The notes beneath the pieces are model-generated. The model was not told the origin of the DNA and did no database searches. It was given only the letters and a program-made list of their open reading frames with translations. From positions 17,801 through 81,800 of the forward strand of contig NZ_JAACFT010000038.1 of assembly GCF_029051685.1 (NCBI RefSeq): a DNA stretch of 64,000 nt. The letters run 5' to 3'. Both the position numbers and the translations under genes were made by a program. The stretch comes from Bradyrhizobium sp. CSA207 (GTDB lineage Bacteria > Pseudomonadota > Alphaproteobacteria > Rhizobiales > Xanthobacteraceae). Position 1 is the first letter of the stretch, and every line of letters begins with the position of its first letter. Shown here in pieces: positions 18,782 to 29,003 of the stretch.

Positions 18782-19293
18782 TGCACTTTGCCGACCCAGC
18801 GCGAGGTATGAGCACTTCGTGGAAGCTTGGCGCCCGCGGCGCCAGAAGAAAAGGCGCGCGCGGGCGCCTCAATTCGCCAACGCTCGAACAGCCCTGCCGG
18901 CGATGCCTACCGGCTGCCCGCCGCTCGTCGCTACGAGCTCAACCGCGCACGAAATATCAATCGCCCGTTCAGGAAGACAGCTCTCATCCGCCCGGCGATC
19001 TTGTCGACCCAATGTTTGGATAGGGACCGCCGCCAAGCGAGACGTCGGATCGCCATTCGCGGATGGGAAGATGGGTGTCTGTCTCCATGCAAGTCCGTCG
19101 GCGACGGTCCAAAAAGCTGCAAGCAACGCCTCGCATGATGCTTGTGCCCCAGGCAGACGACAAAGAACATGCGCCTCACATTTGCAATTGCGGCAAAATG
19201 GATTGCGCAGCTCCTGCGAGGACTCGTACGAGAGGTCCATCGGTAAGCACGTTTCTCGGCGTAGCGGAGAAGGTCGTCAATGCTGATCGAGTT
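18782..19293. other. No gene recognised
   Basis: Only short, overlapping frames on both strands and no family I can name. Probably decayed sequence between the ald remnant and the following fragment. Confidence 0.4.
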
Positions 19294-19437
19294 GTATGCG
19301 AGGCCCTCCATCACCGCGCATGCAATAGACACCTCGATTTGGGTGCCGATCCCGCTGCGCGCCCGCTCCAGAAGCGCCAGCACCGTGGCCGAAACTGCGA
19401 CCGCCATCACGTTCTCTGTCGCTACTGCATCCTCCAT
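19294..19437 (-). pseudogene. Possible CaiB/BaiF CoA-transferase fragment
   Basis: The short stretch 'VLALLERARSGIGTQIEVSIACAVMEGLAY' resembles the CaiB/BaiF segment that reads 'LQALLVRERTGQGMSIRVSLFDAIADWM' in the intact gene at 53442-54572. No flanking homology is clear and the frame then runs into unrelated sequence. The assignment is weak. Confidence 0.3.
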
Positions 19438-19745
19438 CTTGGCACAGCGAGGCGAATCTAATGCGAATCTAGGATTGCGGAACTTGTGACTCGGGACGCT
19501 TGCGTGAGGTTGGCTAGTTCGACTGGAGCGGCGACGCGCGACAAGCCGGAGTGATCCCGCTACCGCCCGGGAACGCTCCGCCTCCCTCGATAGCTGCTAA
19601 CTGCCAACACCGGCTTCCAAAATACGATTCCAAGTTTCCTCACCAAAGTAGATAGGTTTCGATCCTTTGTTCATGTTGTACCACTAGTGAGTGAATCGCC
19701 GCGCCGGTGGACGCAGCCCATCACGACCGGACAAGGTGCAGCAAA

Positions 19746-20840
19746 ATGACAAGAACAGCCAATCCGCCGCCTGTTAGGGGGCATGTCATGAAATTCATCG
19801 AAGGGACGCGCGTCACTACCGATGGTGAACTGCAAGCCAACAACATCACACGCTATCATGTCACAAAATACTACCGCGATCAAATTTCCGACAGCGGTCA
19901 TTACGAGCAGCTTAAACACATTGTGGAGCCTTCAGTCGAGGAGTTCGAGACTCGTGGCAGTTTAGATACGAGCGGCGAGCACGATAACACGGTCGTGCTC
20001 GGCCTCCAGCATAAATACGCCCGGACCGGGTTGTTACTGGTAACAGACCGTTGCGCTTCATATTGCCGTTATTGTTTTCGCAAACGCATAGTCGGCAAGG
20101 AGTCCGATGAAATTGCACCTGATTTCGCTAAGGCTGCCCAATATATTCGCCATCATCCTGAGATGACGAACGTGCTGCTATCGGGAGGCGATCCGTTCGT
20201 GCTCAGGACCGCCAAGCTCAATATGATCCTTGATCACTTGCTGCCAATCAGACATTTGGAATCAATTCGATTCGGGACAAAAATGATGGCCTTTGAGCCC
20301 AAGCGTTTTGATGATTCGGCTCTACCGGCATTGTTCCAACGAATCCATGAAGCGGGTAAGACTTCAATAATCGTTACACATTTCGATCACATCGGTGAGA
20401 TTTCGGTCGATGCGGAGCGCAAAGTCCGGTCTTTGCGCGCACAGGGAGTGCAATTCCTCAATCAATCCGTGCTTCTCGCGAAAGTCAACGATGATCCCGA
20501 TATCTTGGCAGCGACCTTTGCCAAATGTCACCAAATCGGAGTGCGCCCCTACTATCTCTTTCAGGGCAGGCCGGTGAAGGGGGCATCGCACTTTCAGGTT
20601 CCATTGCGTCGCGGGGTAGAGATTACGCGCGGCATCAACCAACGTCTCAGCGGTATCGAGAAGACATTCAAATACATCATGTCCCACTACACGGGAAAAA
20701 TCGAGATCCTCGACTTGGGAGATGATGGACGGGTGTATATGCGATATCATCAAAACAAAGTGCCCGAAAAGATTGGAAGGATATTCTCCCGGCCACACGT
20801 CGAGGCAGCTTGCTGGTTGGACGATTTGCCCGAAGGATGA
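19746..20840 (+). CDS. KamA-family radical SAM protein (lysine 2,3-aminomutase-like)
   Basis: 364 residues from the ATG at 19746; another ATG lies at 19788 and a GTG at 19707. The radical SAM cluster motif CASYCRYC (Cys103, 107, 110) lies in 'LLLVTDRCASYCRYCFRKRIVG', the KamA/EpmB-family context, and 'NVLLSGGDPFVL' is the SAM-binding GGD block. The family moves an amino group between alpha and beta carbons with PLP. The usual PLP-lysine motif (PGGGGK) is absent; 'MSHYTGKIEIL' (Lys ~318) stands in its place. The substrate is therefore open, and lysine is only one option. It stands alone between decayed regions, intact over its whole length. Confidence 0.8.
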   Translation: MTRTANPPPVRGHVMKFIEGTRVTTDGELQANNITRYHVTKYYRDQISDSGHYEQLKHIVEPSVEEFETRGSLDTSGEHDNTVVLGLQHKYARTGLLLVTDRCASYCRYCFRKRIVGKESDEIAPDFAKAAQYIRHHPEMTNVLLSGGDPFVLRTAKLNMILDHLLPIRHLESIRFGTKMMAFEPKRFDDSALPALFQRIHEAGKTSIIVTHFDHIGEISVDAERKVRSLRAQGVQFLNQSVLLAKVNDDPDILAATFAKCHQIGVRPYYLFQGRPVKGASHFQVPLRRGVEITRGINQRLSGIEKTFKYIMSHYTGKIEILDLGDDGRVYMRYHQNKVPEKIGRIFSRPHVEAACWLDDLPEG

Positions 20841-21099
20841 GATCGGAGGGTACGCAATGCTGAAGTTTGTGTGTCAGTTCAGCAGATCGATCATAAGGTT
20901 CGGTGAAGCCATCACTCGGAGTTGGCATCGCTCGCCTCACCCAAGAAGCGCAGCGGGCGGCGGAGAAAGGGTGGCGTGCATCCCCTTGATGGGCCTGAGC
21001 ATCGTCAGGCCCCGTGGCGTAGCGCCTCGTTCTTGGTAGCGATCATTCCTCGAGCCAAGGCTCGCGGGCTCGATCGTCAGAGCCCGCACCAGCCTGCGC
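20841..21099. other. No gene recognised
   Basis: Short frames only. May be decayed sequence belonging to the IS256-type remnant that follows. Confidence 0.35.
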
Positions 21100-21403
21100 C
21101 AGCGAGCGGCAGGCGGAACTAAGCGAGCGTCTCCTCATGTTCTCCTCGACCCAGCTGGATCGGCTTCGGGAATTTGCCACCGCTTTGGCAAGCCAGGCCG
21201 CCACATCGCGTCGCACCTCGGAGAGGCGGAGCCGGTCGTACATCCAGCGCAACTGGAGCAGGCAGTCGCCGTCGAGTTGCGAGGAACATAGTCGAGCGCG
21301 TTGCGCGAGAAGTGCACATCATAGCGCCGCCAGAGCACGCCTGAGAGAACTCCGGGATCGCCTTCCTCAGTCCGAGGTGACCGTCCCGCGCCGCTTCAAG
21401 CAT
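21100..21403 (-). pseudogene. IS256-family transposase remnant
   Basis: Read across two frames, the minus strand gives 'DGHLGLRKAIPE', 'WRRYDVHFSRNALDYVPR' and 'LRLSEVRRDVAAWLAK...WVEEN', the middle of an IS256/Mutator transposase around the conserved 'VHFMRN' block. N- and C-terminal thirds are missing and the frame shifts at least twice. Confidence 0.7.
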
Positions 21404-21866
21404 ACAAGGACCTCAACAGCGTGCCGCGATGGGCTCAGCTGCGACTTAAGGCATGCCGATTGCAAGCGGGGCGAAATGCTGGCGCCCTGTTCACAAATAG
21501 AAAGCGGCGGAGGCGTGATTACTGCGGGAGGCGATCGGCATGGCCGTTTCATATTGCCGTTGCCGGTTTGGCGAGAAGGAGCTGCAGGGGGGATGAAGCA
21601 TTTGCAATAGGCGAGCCGCCGATGGTGATTTCGTGTGCGCAAGGTTCTCGATCGCTGGTTTGAGCTCCGTCCACCCAACGGCGCAGCTTGGGCTTCGCGC
21701 GAGTGGCGGCTGGCATCGAACGTCTTGCCTATGTTGACTAACAAAACACGTCCCGAAGAGACCTGATGCTTGACTCTTGTGGGGGCGATTTCGAACCGAG
21801 AGCATTGAAGACCATAAACTAAGTGGAACGACTAGAAACGATCTGAGATCGCACGGACTGTGGGAG
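21404..21866. other. No gene recognised
   Basis: Short frames without recognisable similarity between an IS256 remnant and a broken oxidoreductase gene. Confidence 0.35.
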
Positions 21867-22930
21867 ATGACTGCTTTACCCGCGCCTTATACCGGCACAC
21901 TGCTAGGCGACGCAGAGGCCGATGTCGTTGTGATTGGAGGAGGATGCCTGATATGCTCGCAGAAGCTTGGCTCGCCATTCGGGGAACGGTTGATCGAACT
22001 GCTCGGCCATGGACCACAAAAGGTTTTCGAACTGATCGAGAAGTATAAGATCGAATGCGAAGCTGTGCACGCCGGCACTCTGCATTGCGCCGTCGGACGC
22101 AAGGGCTTGCAGGAGATCGAGACCGTGCCGAACAATGGCAGAAGCGCGGTGCTGCAGTAGTCGTGCTCAAAGCGGAAGAGACCCCCGGCACGGTACAGCC
22201 GTTCGCTTACGTGCGTGGCCTGTGTCGCGTCGCGCTCGCGGCAGGAGTTAGAATCTTCACTCAGAGTGAGGCCCTCACCGCCAGTGATACCGGTTCGCGT
22301 TGGAGGATTGGCACGGCAACGGGATCTGTGAATGCTGAGTGGGTGATCGTCGCTACCGATGCTTACGGCAAGGGGCCTTGGTTACAGATTCGTCAGGAGC
22401 AGATCCACTTGCCTTATTTCAATTTTGCACCGGACCTCTACCAGAGAATCTGAGGGCCTCAATTTTTGCCCGAGCGTCAAGGGGCGTGGAAAACACCCAA
22501 AATGTGCTCTCCTCTTTTCGCTTGGATCACTCTGGGCGCCTCATTTTCGGCGGCGTCGGGGCTCTCAAGGGCGTTAGTGCCAGCGTTCATCGGGCTTGGG
22601 CTCTGAGGTCCCTGCGCATCCTATTTCCGCAGCTCCGTGATCTCCGGTTCGAAGCCGGCTGGTTTGGCTCGATTGGAATAACTTCGGACAACCTGCCGCG
22701 CTTTCACAAGCTGGACCGAAACGTGATCGCCTTCAGCTGTTACAACGGGCGGGGCAGCACCTGGCACACTCTTTGGCAACGTATTGGCTAGTTATGTCCA
22801 AGGTCAAATTACTGAAGAAGATCTGCCGCTTCCGACTACTGCCGTCGCAGCGCAATGGTTTCGTGCCGCTCGGGAGGCCGTATATAGGGCGGGGTCTCAG
22901 CTTTTTCATCTAGCTGAAGTGCGGCCCTGA
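21867..22930 (+). pseudogene. FAD-dependent oxidoreductase (DAO family) pseudogene
   Basis: The start reads 'MTALPAPYTGTLLGDAEADVVVIGGG', the N-terminal FAD-binding motif of DAO-family oxidases close to gamma-glutamylputrescine oxidoreductase. Later pieces fit the same family: 'RGAAVVVLKAEE...GTVQPFAYVRGL', 'LRFEAGWFGSIGITSDNLPRFHKL', 'CYNGRGSTWHTL' and the terminal 'LASYVQGQITEEDLPLP'. Several frameshifts and an internal deletion (around codons 30-35) make it non-functional. The family oxidises amines or amino acids, which fits the amine-related theme of the window. Confidence 0.82.
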
Positions 22931-23950
22931 CTACCTGAAGCATTGTCGCTGGACGTGCACCGGTCGCGGCTGGCGCGCGGATCAGGGCTAACCGCGCCAA
23001 TGTCGTCACTCCAGAACTGCTCATCGAAAGCACGGCGCAGTTTCTCAGTTCAATTCGATTTATATCTCCTTAGGGCAAAATGTTTCTGGGGCATAGTTGT
23101 GTGCAACAAGTTGTCCTCGGCAGAACATTCCTGAGGCGCTGGACGCCTATCGCATACTGTCGTCGATCGGCTTCGACAGTTTCAGAATCATGCGATGCTC
23201 GTGGCGAGTATCGCTATCGACAACGAAAACGCATTTTTTTAACTCGGATGAGGAGACTAGAGAGCCGTCCAGGCGACCCTGATCGCAATGGCTGCGCAGA
23301 CGTCGACACGCCTCGATCTGCCGACCCAATTCCCGTTGGTACGGCAGAGATGCGGCGGAACGTTAGATTCGCCGAGTGCGACTGTTGTCTCGCTACGGGC
23401 TGTCTCTCCACAAATGGAACGTCCCTCCCGATCCCTACGCGATCGGTGGATCCCGACAGCCACAAGTTTGTTGTCCGCAAGCTCAGGTGCCATGGTTTCA
23501 CGTAGAGACTGATTGACAAGTCGCCCTCAAGAACTACCAGGCGAGCAGCGGCCGCGCCCACTGTTCAATGCAGAATGCAGCTACCCGTTCTCAACAATAT
23601 TCAGAGCCGTGTCCTCGCTTGCGCATAATCAAGGCAACGGTCGTTCGCTACTTCCCGTGACTTCAGTGGAGTCGACGTTGGCTGTCACGATCCGTCCGGA
23701 AATCACCAGCGGACGCGAAGCGCACTCGACGGGAGCAGTGTGGCTAAAGGAACGAGGAGACGGAGGGCAGACGGAAGTTCTGTGCTCGGGGTTGGATGCG
23801 ATCGTTGATGATGTTGCCCCGGGCGGCCGCCTTGTGGGGTTAGCTCGAGTGCTGTGTATAGCTTTTGTGGACGGCAGTAAGTGCAGTGCTCAGGTTGAGA
23901 TTCGAGGTTGTTGAGACTGGCCGGCGTCGTCGCTGGATGCATGACGAGAA
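22931..23950. other. No gene recognised
   Basis: About 1 kb with short frames on both strands, none of which I can assign. Probably decayed sequence. Confidence 0.4.
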
Positions 23951-24017
23951 GATCGTGTCCCCTGGCGTGGTGTAACTGGCGGCGGGTCACCGCGTTCACC
24001 GGCGACAGCCGGGCTGG

Positions 24018-25183
24018 TCAGCTGGCCATGGCCGGAAGGCTGACGGTCGGATCATCGCTCAAGGGCGCGATGGTTTCCAGCGTCATGTAACGGGCGCGCT
24101 AGACGGCCCATTCATCATTCTGTTCGAGCAGGATCGCACCGATAAGGCGGACGATGGCGTCCTCATTGGGGAAGATGCCGACCACCTCGGTGCAGTCGCT
24201 TGATCTCCGTTGAGACGTTCGATGGTGGAGTGCAGCTTGGTCCGATGCTGCGGTGGGAACGTCATGTGAGCGAGCACATCGGTCTCGGCCTCGTCCAGGA
24301 AGGTCGCGAGCTTGGGCAGCTTGGGGCGGAGTTGATCGGGACCCGGCGCCACTGGGCGCTGGCCGCCGCCGCATCATCCTGGGCAAATGCGGTGGCAATG
24401 ACGGCGGAGACGACGCGCCGGCATGCGCCAGCGCGTTGCGCATGAAGTGGACGCGGCAACGCTGCCAACTTGCATTGAGCACCTTGGCCACGGTGGCCTT
24501 GATGCCCTCATGGGCGTCGGAGACGACCAGCTTGACGCCGCGCAGGCCGCGGCGGGCGAGCTTGCGCAGGAACGCGGTCCAGAACGTCTCGGCCTCAGAG
24601 GGGCCAATATCCATGCCGAGAACCTCGCGTCGGCCGTCGCTGTTGACACCGACCGCGACGATCACCGCGACCGAGACGATGCGGCCTTCACGTAGGTGGC
24701 GTCGATCCACAGATACGGCCAGTCGCCCTTGATTGGACGGGCGAGGAAGGCCTTCACCTTGTCGTCGATCTCGCCACACAGTCGGCTCACCTGGCTCTTG
24801 GAGATGCCGGTCATGCCCATCGCCTGCACCAGATCGTCCACCGAACGGGTCGAGACGCCCTGCACGTAGGCCTCCTGAACCACGGCGGTGAGCGCCTTCT
24901 CGGCCATGCGGCGCGGCTCCAGGAAGCCCGGGAAGTAGGAGCCTTTGCGCAGCTTTGGGATGCGCAGCTCGACCGCGCCGGCACCGGTCTCCCAAATCCG
25001 GTCGCGGTAACCGTTGCCCTGGGCCAGGCGTTCGGGGTCTTCTCACCGTAGGCGGCCCCGGTCTGGCTTTCGACTTCCAGCTCCATCAGGGCGCTGGGCG
25101 GCAAAGCCGATCATCTCGCGCAACAGATCGGCATCGGGGGTCTTCTCCACGAGCGAGCGCAGGTTCATCATGTCGTCGGTCAT
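24018..25183 (-). pseudogene. IS256-family transposase, frameshifted
   Basis: Starts at the ATG at 25183 ('MTDDMMNLRSLVEKTPDADLLREM'). Identifiable blocks in order: 'YVQGVSTRSVDDLVQAMGMTGISKSQVSRLCGEID', 'WPYLWIDATYVK' (first catalytic Asp), 'LVVSDAHEGIKATVAKVLNASWQRCRVHFMRN' (second Asp) and 'NDEWAV'. Frame changes occur near 24660 and 24400, and a TAG at about 24099 interrupts the end, after which 'RYMTLETIAPLSDDP' continues to 24018. Confidence 0.85.
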
Positions 25184-25249
25184 CGGTGGTTCCTCGGTTG
25201 CGTTGGCGTGTCGCAACCTGATCCTACCGGAGAACTGCCGGTGACCACC

Positions 25250-25305
25250 GCAAAGCCGCCCGCCCGCTACGGCGCTATGTGAGGCGCGCGTCCGGGCGGC
25301 TTTGC
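25250..25305. repeat. 13-bp perfect inverted repeat (hairpin) inside the IS256 end
   Basis: GCAAAGCCGCCCG at 25250-25262 pairs perfectly with CGGGCGGCTTTGC at 25293-25305, with a 30-base loop. It lies between the transposase start and the right terminal repeat. It may block read-through transcription into the element, or be the paired arms of an older end. Confidence 0.7.
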
Positions 25306-25734
25306 TCTACCGAGCTACACCACCACCGGGGAGTACGTCATGCCCAGCTGATGAATGCTTGTGGGTGCAAGTCCCATCCGGCCAAGGCCGAAGCAGGCAG
25401 GCCGGAACCGAGTCTTGCGGGCGTCGCGGCAACGCGGGTCTGAAGTGTAGACAGGAGCCATGCGGGTGCGGGAATGAGCCTCGAAAGGTGGATGTTCGCG
25501 CAGGCCGAGTGTGTTCCCTAAACCCGAAGGCAGCGTGAGCATCGTCGTTATGCGAGACGATGCCGCTCCGTCGGGTCGATGGCCGGATCACGCATGGAAG
25601 GTAATCATCGGAACATGAGGCCCGACCGGGTCCGTTGGATTGGTCTCCAACGGGGGCAGCGGCAAAGGCACTGCCAGAGCCGCGGTTCGAGCTGAGGTCG
25701 GGAGTCGGACTGATCCATAGTACCTGTGAAGTCG

Positions 25735-26097
25735 TCGAAGGAAACGAGACGCATGGAGGGAAGGGACCAGCCCGAGGGGAGCCCGCGCGGAGCCGGGTTG
25801 CCTTGCCGCCGAACCTCGAACGGGTGGACGCGGCGGCCAAGCAGGCTGCCCAAACCCGGTTCACAGCCTTGCTGCACCACGTCGAAGAGGACGCTCTGCT
25901 TCTGGCGTTTCGACGACAAAAGCGGCAGGCCAGCGCGGGGGTCGATGGGGTTAACGGTGGCGAAGTACGAAGAGAGGCTGACGGATAACATTCGCGACCT
26001 CTGCGGGCGGGTCCACACTGGTCGCTATCGGCCACAGCCGGTGCGACGAGTCTACATCCCCAAAGCCGATGGCGGTAAGCGGCCTCTCGGTGTGCCG
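25735..26097 (+). pseudogene. ltrA: Group II intron reverse transcriptase, 5' piece
   Basis: N-terminal part of an LtrA-type protein: 'RFTALLHHVEEDALLLAFRRQKRQASAGVDGV', then 'AKYEERLTDNIRDLCGRVHTGRYRPQPVRRVYIPKADGGKRPLGVP'. One extra base near 25953 (GTTAACGG for GTTACGG) shifts the frame between the two halves. The piece stops at Val-Pro, where the first recombinase cassette is inserted; the sequence resumes at 29004. Start not certain. Confidence 0.85.
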
Positions 26098-26118
26098 ACG
26101 CACCGCGCATAATACACC

Positions 26119-28182
26119 TCATACAGTTTGCGTTGGGGATGATGGATGAAGATGCCAGGAATTTGCCACCCATTTTCGCAGACGTCGATCAACAGTGTTA
26201 TCAATCGCGATGGCGTATGGCGCATTTGGTTTGCGCTGCACCGCTGAGACAACGCCGCGCTCGATCCAGTAGTGGACGATCCACGGGCTGACGCCATATC
26301 TCTCACGAACTTGGCTGACTGTAAGCGTTCCGGTGGGAAGCGACGGGCCGGGGATAAGATGCTTAAACCGGATCCAACGTACGATGCTGACCGTGAAGGG
26401 CTTGCCGGTTGAGCTTGTCAGCCCTTCGCCATTGAGCCGTCGGACGATCTCTTCATCATCGTATTGTTCCGCCATCGTGCGGATTTTAGCAACAAAGGTG
26501 TCGGGATAACGGATTGCCTCGGCGCGGTTTGGCTGGCGACGGACATCGATCGTTTCGGTCGCTCCGCCTTGCCAACGAATTTGCAAATGCAACAGCTTGG
26601 GTTCTGTACCCTTGACGACGCTGACATCACGGATCAACAAACGCAGCATTCGCTTGCGGTCGCAGGCTGAAGTGGTTGGTGCCTTCCAAAGTCGAGGAAA
26701 GTCTTTGCCGAGCTGTAGAACTTGCTGCTTTTGTTCAGGTGTAAGGCTGCGCATTACTTGACGCTCCAAGTCGGCGACCTCAGCCTTGAGTTCGATCATC
26801 CGCTGCATAGCGTCGTTCCAGCGCTTTTCGAGCGTGCTGGCAACCAGGCGATTGCTGGGGTCGGCCTCCTCATAGCGGCGTTCTGCCAAGTCAGCATCGT
26901 AGCGGGCCCGCTCGATCCTTCGGTGCCATTGCGCAGAAATCGCTTTGTCGCGCGCTTCCAAATGGGTCAGCGCTCCGAGTGCAAGTTTGATTGTCAGTGG
27001 CGTAACGGCGGTCAACAAACGCGCAGCGATGGCGTCATCCAGCGGCTTTGCCGGCAAAGACATGCAGCGACGAAGCGGCGATGCATCGCGACTTCTCGAG
27101 TTGCAGTCATAGCTCGGGTAAAGACCGCCGTTACCGGTATAGCGTGTACTCAGACGCCGCCCGCAAATGCCACAGAGCAACATGCCCTGCAGCAAGCAGA
27201 GACCCTCGCGAGCAGGCCCAGCGAGAACCTCGCTGTTGGTCCGGTTCGCTGCGAGGCGACTGCGATTGGCGAGGAATTGATCCCAGGTGATGTAACCCGG
27301 ATGGTGGTTCGGAATAACAACACGCCACTGATCTTGTGGCATCTGGCGCGATTGAGTACAGATCTCGCCAGTGGGGCCGATCTTCTTGCAGGATTGATAT
27401 CGACCAAACACGTAAGTGCCGGCGTAAGATGGATTCGCAAGAACGCCGATCACCCGTGAATGGGTCAACCGACCCCAGATGAGTTTGCCATCCCACACCC
27501 CGCCGTACGATCGACGCGGAAAGAGAAGGCCGATCTGGTGGAAGCGTTGAACCACAGCGTAGGCACTGTTCTCTTGCTCGAACAGCGTGAAGACCGCCCT
27601 GACGGCACCTTGCACTTCTTGGTCGGGATCGAGAACGATCTTGTCGTCGTCAAATACCAAACCAACTGGCAATGGAAAACGCAACTCACCTTTCTGCGCT
27701 CTGTTGAGTTTGGCACCGTGGAGGCGCGCGCGAATGATGTGCAGTTCTGCTTGCGCGAACGTGCCTTTCATGCCGAGGACAAGGCTGTCGTTGAAGTCGG
27801 ACGGATCGTAGCAGCCATCTCCGTCGAACACCAATGTCTTGGTGACAGCGCACAGTTCCAGCAATCGATGCCAGTCCTTGTTCGAGCGTGCCAAGCGCGA
27901 AGACTCCAGAGAGAAGATCGCACCGACTTGCCCCATCGCCACATCGCTCACAAGGGTCTTGAAGTCGTCGCGTTTGGTCGTCAGTTCTCCCGACTGGGCA
28001 AGATCCCCATCGAGGATTCGGATCTGCTCCGGCGTCCAGCCAAGTGACCTCGCTTGGTCCGCTAGATTGTACTGTCGCTCTGTGCTCTCCTGATTGAATC
28101 GCACTTGCGCCATCGTCGATTGACGAATGTAGATGCAGGCTTTTCGCGTCAGATGATGATCGGCAATCTTCGGATTCAGCAT
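26119..28182 (-). CDS. Large serine recombinase (cassette 1)
   Basis: 687 residues from the ATG at 28182. Domains in order: resolvase/invertase catalytic domain (~10-150) with the nucleophile in 'YIRQSTMAQV' and 'STERQYNL', 'FSLESSRLARSNKDWHRLLE'; the recombinase DNA-binding domain; a zinc ribbon ('LLCGICGRRLSTRY', later cysteines in 'YDCNSRSRDASPLRRCMSL'); a long coiled coil; and a C-terminal helix-turn-helix ('TLTVSQVRERYGVSPWIVHYWIERG'). The reading frame is intact. It cuts and rejoins DNA at two short sites through a Ser-linked intermediate, and probably moves this cassette. A small frame starting at 28297 overlaps its start and may be a fourth cassette gene. Confidence 0.9.
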   Translation of the reverse strand: MLNPKIADHHLTRKACIYIRQSTMAQVRFNQESTERQYNLADQARSLGWTPEQIRILDGDLAQSGELTTKRDDFKTLVSDVAMGQVGAIFSLESSRLARSNKDWHRLLELCAVTKTLVFDGDGCYDPSDFNDSLVLGMKGTFAQAELHIIRARLHGAKLNRAQKGELRFPLPVGLVFDDDKIVLDPDQEVQGAVRAVFTLFEQENSAYAVVQRFHQIGLLFPRRSYGGVWDGKLIWGRLTHSRVIGVLANPSYAGTYVFGRYQSCKKIGPTGEICTQSRQMPQDQWRVVIPNHHPGYITWDQFLANRSRLAANRTNSEVLAGPAREGLCLLQGMLLCGICGRRLSTRYTGNGGLYPSYDCNSRSRDASPLRRCMSLPAKPLDDAIAARLLTAVTPLTIKLALGALTHLEARDKAISAQWHRRIERARYDADLAERRYEEADPSNRLVASTLEKRWNDAMQRMIELKAEVADLERQVMRSLTPEQKQQVLQLGKDFPRLWKAPTTSACDRKRMLRLLIRDVSVVKGTEPKLLHLQIRWQGGATETIDVRRQPNRAEAIRYPDTFVAKIRTMAEQYDDEEIVRRLNGEGLTSSTGKPFTVSIVRWIRFKHLIPGPSLPTGTLTVSQVRERYGVSPWIVHYWIERGVVSAVQRKPNAPYAIAIDNTVDRRLRKWVANSWHLHPSSPTQTV

Positions 28183-28297
28183 GATCGGCTCCTTCCGCAT
28201 TGAACGGCAGGGCGCCTGCAGCAAGATAGGATTCGATCATGTTGGCGATGATGGCGCCCGCCTTGGCAAAATCGAGCGTTGCGACAGCCGGATCCAT

Positions 28298-28639
28298 TTA
28301 GTCGAGACTCTCGCGGCGGCGCAGAAGCTCGGCATTGATCGCGCAAATCTCGTTGAGCATCTCCTGTAGTTTGCGGTAGTTGGTGAGAAACGCAGCGACT
28401 TGGGAGTAAGTCGCGTTCGGCACATAGCCGAGGCGCGGGCGTTCGCCGGTTCGGGCGACCGTGGACAAGTATCGCTTGGGCCCGTGCCCGGGCCCGTCGA
28501 TGCAATGACAATTGGGTCGACCACACCGCTTGTAGGTCTCGATCAGTGACCCACGTATCACCTGCTCGATTGGTGGCAGGGTCCGCACCAGTTGGTGGCG
28601 GCGTCTGCGTAGAGCCGCGGAAGAAGAAGTGTTCTTCAT
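28298..28639 (-). CDS. DUF6788-like small protein of the recombinase cassette
   Basis: 113 residues. The segment 'RGSLIETYKRCGRPNCHC...GPGHGPKRYLS' with the CGRPNCHC cysteine pair is typical of a small family found beside serine recombinases in rhizobia. It may bind zinc through these cysteines and help the recombinase, but no role is known. The frame is intact and lies between the DUF5372-like gene and the recombinase. Confidence 0.7.
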   Translation of the reverse strand: MKNTSSSAALRRRRHQLVRTLPPIEQVIRGSLIETYKRCGRPNCHCIDGPGHGPKRYLSTVARTGERPRLGYVPNATYSQVAAFLTNYRKLQEMLNEICAINAELLRRRESLD

Positions 28640-28701
28640 GTTCGTCGGACAGAATCAAAACGATGTCCGAGTGAGTCAGAACTCGAGTCATCGGTCAAGC
28701 C

Positions 28702-28968
28702 TCACTTCTTGTGTTTCAACGAACAGACGAGTTGGCTAAGCGCCAGCGCGCCGGTGGCATCGAAGAGCAATGGCTGTTGGCCATTGATAGGCTCACCCGG
28801 GGTGCCGGGAGGTGCCCAGTCAGTCCATTCGCGTGGGACTGCAAACGAGCCCCTCTCGGCATGGCGCAGGCTCAACGTCTCTACGCCTGAGACCTTCCTG
28901 ATCTTCAGCACAACGAACTGATGACCTCGAAGTGGATGAAAGGGGTGGGTGATCTCGGCCGATCCCAA
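28702..28968 (-). CDS. DUF5372-like small protein of the recombinase cassette
   Basis: 88 residues: 'ITHPFHPLRGHQFVVLKIRKVSGVETLSL' and 'GSFAVPREWTDWAPPGTP'. It begins close to the cassette border and is the first gene of the cassette. A cousin with the same pattern ('FEGQSLAVISS..GSRSVIPANWPDW') occupies the same place in cassette 2, which supports a real, conserved gene. Function unknown. Confidence 0.7.
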   Translation of the reverse strand: MGSAEITHPFHPLRGHQFVVLKIRKVSGVETLSLRHAERGSFAVPREWTDWAPPGTPGEPINGQQPLLFDATGALALSQLVCSLKHKK

Positions 28969-29003
28969 AGGCTGACCGGGCCGATGTGCAGTTCGAAGTA
29001 ACC

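Larger units (their letters stand above)
23951..25341 (-). mobile_element. IS256-family insertion sequence, inactive
   Basis: A 1.4-kb element with a single minus-strand transposase gene and imperfect terminal inverted repeats: 'TGTCCCCTGGCGTGGTGTAA' near 23955-23975, and on the other strand 'TACTCCCCGGTGGTGGTGTA' near 25315-25335. The transposase is broken, so the copy cannot move itself. Its right end lies about 20 bases before the 5' end of the group II intron. Confidence 0.75.

Noticed and set aside
23513..23914. Plus-strand frame of 133 codons
   Set aside because: No recognisable similarity and no ribosome binding site; treated as chance.
26722..28047. Plus-strand frames of 245 and 195 codons
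   Set aside because: Antisense shadows of the recombinase of cassette 1.
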